Below are positions 61,670-64,000 of a DNA stretch of 64,000 nucleotides, piece after piece. Numbering within the stretch: position 1 is the stretch's first letter; every line of letters starts with the position of its first letter. The DNA is taken from the NCBI GenBank assembly GCA_050486205.1, contig JBJHCW010000002.1, positions 1 through 64,000 of the forward strand, in the 5' to 3' direction. The notes below the pieces were generated by a model. It was given only the letters and a program-made list of their open reading frames with translations, was not told the DNA's origin and did no database searches. The stretch is from PWQG01 sp050486205 (GTDB lineage: Bacteria > Pseudomonadota > Gammaproteobacteria > Pseudomonadales > Pseudohongiellaceae). The translations under genes and the position numbers were made by a program.

Positions 61670-62581
61670 TCAATGGTGTTGCCTGTTGCCCAAGGGCTTG
61701 CGCGCCGATACCCGCCACGAGCCCGATGGCATAACGATACTGCCGTCCTGCTGCTGGTAGGGGGACAGCGCCTTGCGCAGCGCCGCCTCGATCTCATCAC
61801 GGCGCTCCTCGGCCAGCGCGCCTGCCTCACGAAACACCTCGCCTGCCGGGCCGATCGCCAACTGGAAGTCGATCGCATTACGCAGTGAGTCACCTACTGT
61901 CACCGGGCCATCGGTGGCGGTGAAGTCAATATCCTCAAACCCTGCGGCCTGAAGTTGTTTGCTGACAACTCCGGGATCTGCCATCGAGAACGGTCCCGGG
62001 CCGCAGGTACGTGCATCATTCCCGGGTGGCGGAAGATAGTTCTGTACGACGGTCCTGGGCAAGCCAACCCATGGGTTTTCGGACAGATCGCGCCACACAA
62101 TAAAGACCAGGTCACCGCCAGGCTTCAGAGCGCTATGGATGCTGCGCATTGCCGCCACAGGGTTCTCGAAAAACATCATTCCAAAGCGTGAGAAACACAG
62201 ATCGAAACTGGCATCAAAGGGGTATGTCTGCACATCTGCGGCGACAAACCTGACGTTTTTTAATCCGGCTGCTGCGGCATCGGCCCGCCCCTTGAGCAGG
62301 AAGCGCTCCACGCAGTCGAGCCCCAGCACCTGGCCATCAGGGCCCGACTTTCGTGCCAGCTCCAGCGCCGTGTCGCCCCAGCCACAGCCAACATCAACGA
62401 TGCGTGCGCCCGGGGTGATCGCCAGGCCGTTCAGCCAGACTTCACTGTGATGACTGAGCCCGTTCATCAGAATGTCGCGAAAGCGTTCGAATTTTGTTGC
62501 CAGGATTTCGTTCCAGAACGCGACGTATTCTGTTTCGAATCCGGTTTCAAACCCTGTTTCAAACTCTGTACGTACCGCCAT
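61670..62581 (-). CDS. Class I SAM-dependent methyltransferase
   Basis: The 303-residue protein has motif I as ARIVDVGCGWGDTALELARKSG, then LGLDCVERFLLKGRADAAAAG, DVQTYPFDASFDLCFSRFGMMFFENP and LKPGGDLVFIVWRDLSENPW. This is the UbiE/COQ5-like small-molecule methyltransferase type. The N-terminus carries three imperfect copies of FETG (12-base repeats near 62530-62570). AGGAGG lies five bases before the ATG at 62581. It leads the operon with the flavin oxidase and PNPOx-like genes, and is divergent from the GlxA-type regulator. Confidence 0.9.
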   Translation of the reverse strand: MAVRTEFETGFETGFETEYVAFWNEILATKFERFRDILMNGLSHHSEVWLNGLAITPGARIVDVGCGWGDTALELARKSGPDGQVLGLDCVERFLLKGRADAAAAGLKNVRFVAADVQTYPFDASFDLCFSRFGMMFFENPVAAMRSIHSALKPGGDLVFIVWRDLSENPWVGLPRTVVQNYLPPPGNDARTCGPGPFSMADPGVVSKQLQAAGFEDIDFTATDGPVTVGDSLRNAIDFQLAIGPAGEVFREAGALAEERRDEIEAALRKALSPYQQQDGSIVMPSGSWRVSARKPLGNRQHH

Positions 62582-62778
62582 GTGCTCCTCCTGTCCGGAC
62601 AGATGTGTGGGGCCGGTTTGCCGCTGAAAGGGCTTTTGCGGTACCCTTTGCACGCAGACTTCATGCTGCGCGATGGCCTTCCGGTAGTGTTTGGCAGTTT
62701 TCAGTGTAGAGGGCCGTCAGATGACCAACCAGAGCCGTTCTTCGCAGAAACGGTCCATCCTGATCACTGGAGACGTCG

Positions 62779-63816
62779 ATGTCATCCACGGTCAAGTCAC
62801 TGCACGTGAGCATACTCGCACTGCCGGATATGACGGCGGGAACCCCGATCCATGGCCTCTTCGAGACGCTGGCCATTGGAAACTCGATGTTCAATGGCAG
62901 CGATTCCGGTGGCGCCGCCACTTTCGAAACCGAGATCGTAGGGCTCGAACCCGGCCTGTTTACCGATGTCTGCGGTCTGCCGATGCAGATACACCGCGCA
63001 GTGGAGGATGTTGTGAATACCGACATTGTTATTGCGCCGTCGATGTTCCTGCCTGAGCAGACCTGGGTGCAGGGGCGACATCCGGAGATCATTGCCTGGC
63101 TGCGCCGGCAGCACGAGGCGGGCGCCGATCTGTGCTCCGCCTGTGCGGGCGCGCTGCTGTTGGCCGAAAGCGGCTTGCTGGACGGACGTGCAACCACCAC
63201 GCATTGGGCTTTCGCGGAAACGTTCAAGCACAATTTTCCGCAGGTGCACCTGAAGCTGGACGAACTGTTGGTGATTGACGGACCACGTGGCGAACTTGTC
63301 ATGAGCGGTGCGGCCAATTCCTGGCAGGACCTTGTTCTTTACATGATCGCACGCCATGTCAGCCCGCGGGCGGCACAGGCGGTGGGAAAGTTCCTGCTCT
63401 ATCAATGGAACACACCGGGCCAGGTACCCTTTATGCCCTTCAGCCCCGAAATGGATCACGGGGATGGTGCAATCCGTGCGGTGCAGGATCATCTGCTGGG
63501 CAAGGGACGGTTCGACCTGACGGTGGAGGAACTTGCCGACAGGGCCGGCATGGCAAGGGCAACGTTCAATCGGCGCTTCGCACGCGCGACGGGTTATTCT
63601 CCAGTGCACTATCTTCAGCGGCTGCGCGTTGAAAAGGCCAAGGTTCTTCTGGAAGAGAGTGGCCAGGCGATCGAGGAAATCGGATGGCAAGTGGGCTACG
63701 ATGAGCCCGCTGCATTCCGGCGCGTATTTCGCAAGATCACCCGCTTAAGCCCCAGCGACTATCGTCGCAAGTTTCGCCTCATCCATGCAGACCGAGCGCC
63801 CGCGTCTCTTCAGTGA
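62779..63816 (+). CDS. GlxA-type transcriptional regulator (DJ-1/PfpI plus AraC HTH)
   Basis: The 345-residue protein has an N-terminal DJ-1/PfpI-like ligand domain (about 8-190, SLHVSILALPDMTAGTPIHGL, ADLCSACAGALLLAESGLLDGR, TTTHW) and a C-terminal AraC helix-turn-helix pair (LTVEELADRAGMARATFNRRF, IEEIGWQVGYDEPAAFRRVFRKITRLSPSDYR). The Cys in SACAG is at the DJ-1 nucleophile position. It is divergent from the methyltransferase/oxidase/PNPOx operon and is the likely regulator of it. Confidence 0.93.
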   Translation: MSSTVKSLHVSILALPDMTAGTPIHGLFETLAIGNSMFNGSDSGGAATFETEIVGLEPGLFTDVCGLPMQIHRAVEDVVNTDIVIAPSMFLPEQTWVQGRHPEIIAWLRRQHEAGADLCSACAGALLLAESGLLDGRATTTHWAFAETFKHNFPQVHLKLDELLVIDGPRGELVMSGAANSWQDLVLYMIARHVSPRAAQAVGKFLLYQWNTPGQVPFMPFSPEMDHGDGAIRAVQDHLLGKGRFDLTVEELADRAGMARATFNRRFARATGYSPVHYLQRLRVEKAKVLLEESGQAIEEIGWQVGYDEPAAFRRVFRKITRLSPSDYRRKFRLIHADRAPASLQ

Positions 63817-63882
63817 GGCAGGCGGCATGTGACCGCTGCCTGTGAGCGCGCGCCTTTGCGGTGGCGGTGAATTGTTTGGTGT

Positions 63883-64000
63883 TCAGCGCCTTGCGCCCAT
63901 GGAGTCCAGCAGGTCAACAACCGGCATGTCATTGTTGGCGCGCATCTTCTCGACAAGAACTGACTGGCTGCCGAATCGCGCCTCGTCATAGCGGTGCTGG
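63883..64000 (-). CDS. C-terminal end of an unidentified protein (5' part beyond window)
   Basis: A frame open from the window edge on the minus strand ends at TGA (63883-63885) and encodes about 38 residues, QHRYDEARFGSQSVLVEKMR followed by ANNDMPVVDLLDSMGARR. The composition is protein-like but too short for a family call. Confidence 0.45.
   Translation of the reverse strand, partial: QHRYDEARFGSQSVLVEKMRANNDMPVVDLLDSMGARR

Overview
The window is about 58-60% GC by eye and reads as a chromosome segment of a free-living, probably marine or aquatic gammaproteobacterium of the Pseudomonadales/Cellvibrionales type. The strongest reason is gene order: amgK-murU lies divergently beside lptD-surA-pdxA-rsmA-apaG-apaH-cca-folM, followed by folK-folB-tsaD and, divergently, rpsU-yqeY-dnaG-rpoD. 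This is close to the arrangement I know from Pseudomonas. The organism assignment is inference; no rRNA gene is present.

Layout. Positions 1-1753: the 3' part of a LysR gene and a P4-type integrase with TGTGTATAT-like repeats in front of it. Positions 2018-6891: a Bcr/CflA-type exporter, an unassigned radical SAM enzyme, a PAS-GGDEF diguanylate cyclase and a photolyase that seems to lack a usual start codon. Positions 6941-28795: the conserved housekeeping core, covering tryptophan synthesis (trpE), pentose phosphate (rpe), cell-wall recycling (murU, amgK), LPS assembly (lptD, surA), vitamin B6, rRNA and tRNA maturation, folate synthesis, tRNA t6A, translation and the macromolecular-synthesis operon rpsU-dnaG-rpoD. 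Positions 28823-36397: a DUF481 outer-membrane protein, a 1222-residue lipoprotein that fuses a serine hydrolase to an amidase-signature domain, an epoxide-hydrolase-like enzyme, a sodium:solute symporter behind a MITE-like element, and a CAU tRNA with an integrase remnant at its 3' side.

Positions 37423-64000 are accessory. They hold an OhrR-like MarR regulator facing a 16-bp palindrome and a small secreted haem protein; an AraC/O-methyltransferase/hydrolase group; a DUF5916-type outer-membrane protein beside a propeller sensor kinase; orphan proteins; an ATP-grasp enzyme; a P1-family peptidase; a haloalkane-dehalogenase-like enzyme; a 932-residue protein of unknown function with a long hydrophobic hairpin; an ECF sigma/anti-sigma pair; a small envelope-stress-like group (PRC-barrel, DUF2383, mini membrane protein); and a methyltransferase / bicovalent flavin oxidase / PNPOx-like operon facing a GlxA-type regulator.

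Items most worth a second look: the hydrolase-amidase fusion (29610-33278), the 932-residue protein (53738-56536), two palindromic MITE-like elements (15012-15215, whose end supplies the pdxA ribosome-binding site, and 34451-34715), the in-frame repeat next to the feedback site of TrpE, the non-AUG photolyase start, a decayed PEP-CTERM tail near 50525, and several unassigned palindromic operators. Coordinates of starts were chosen by ribosome-binding sites and family N-termini; no database search was possible.
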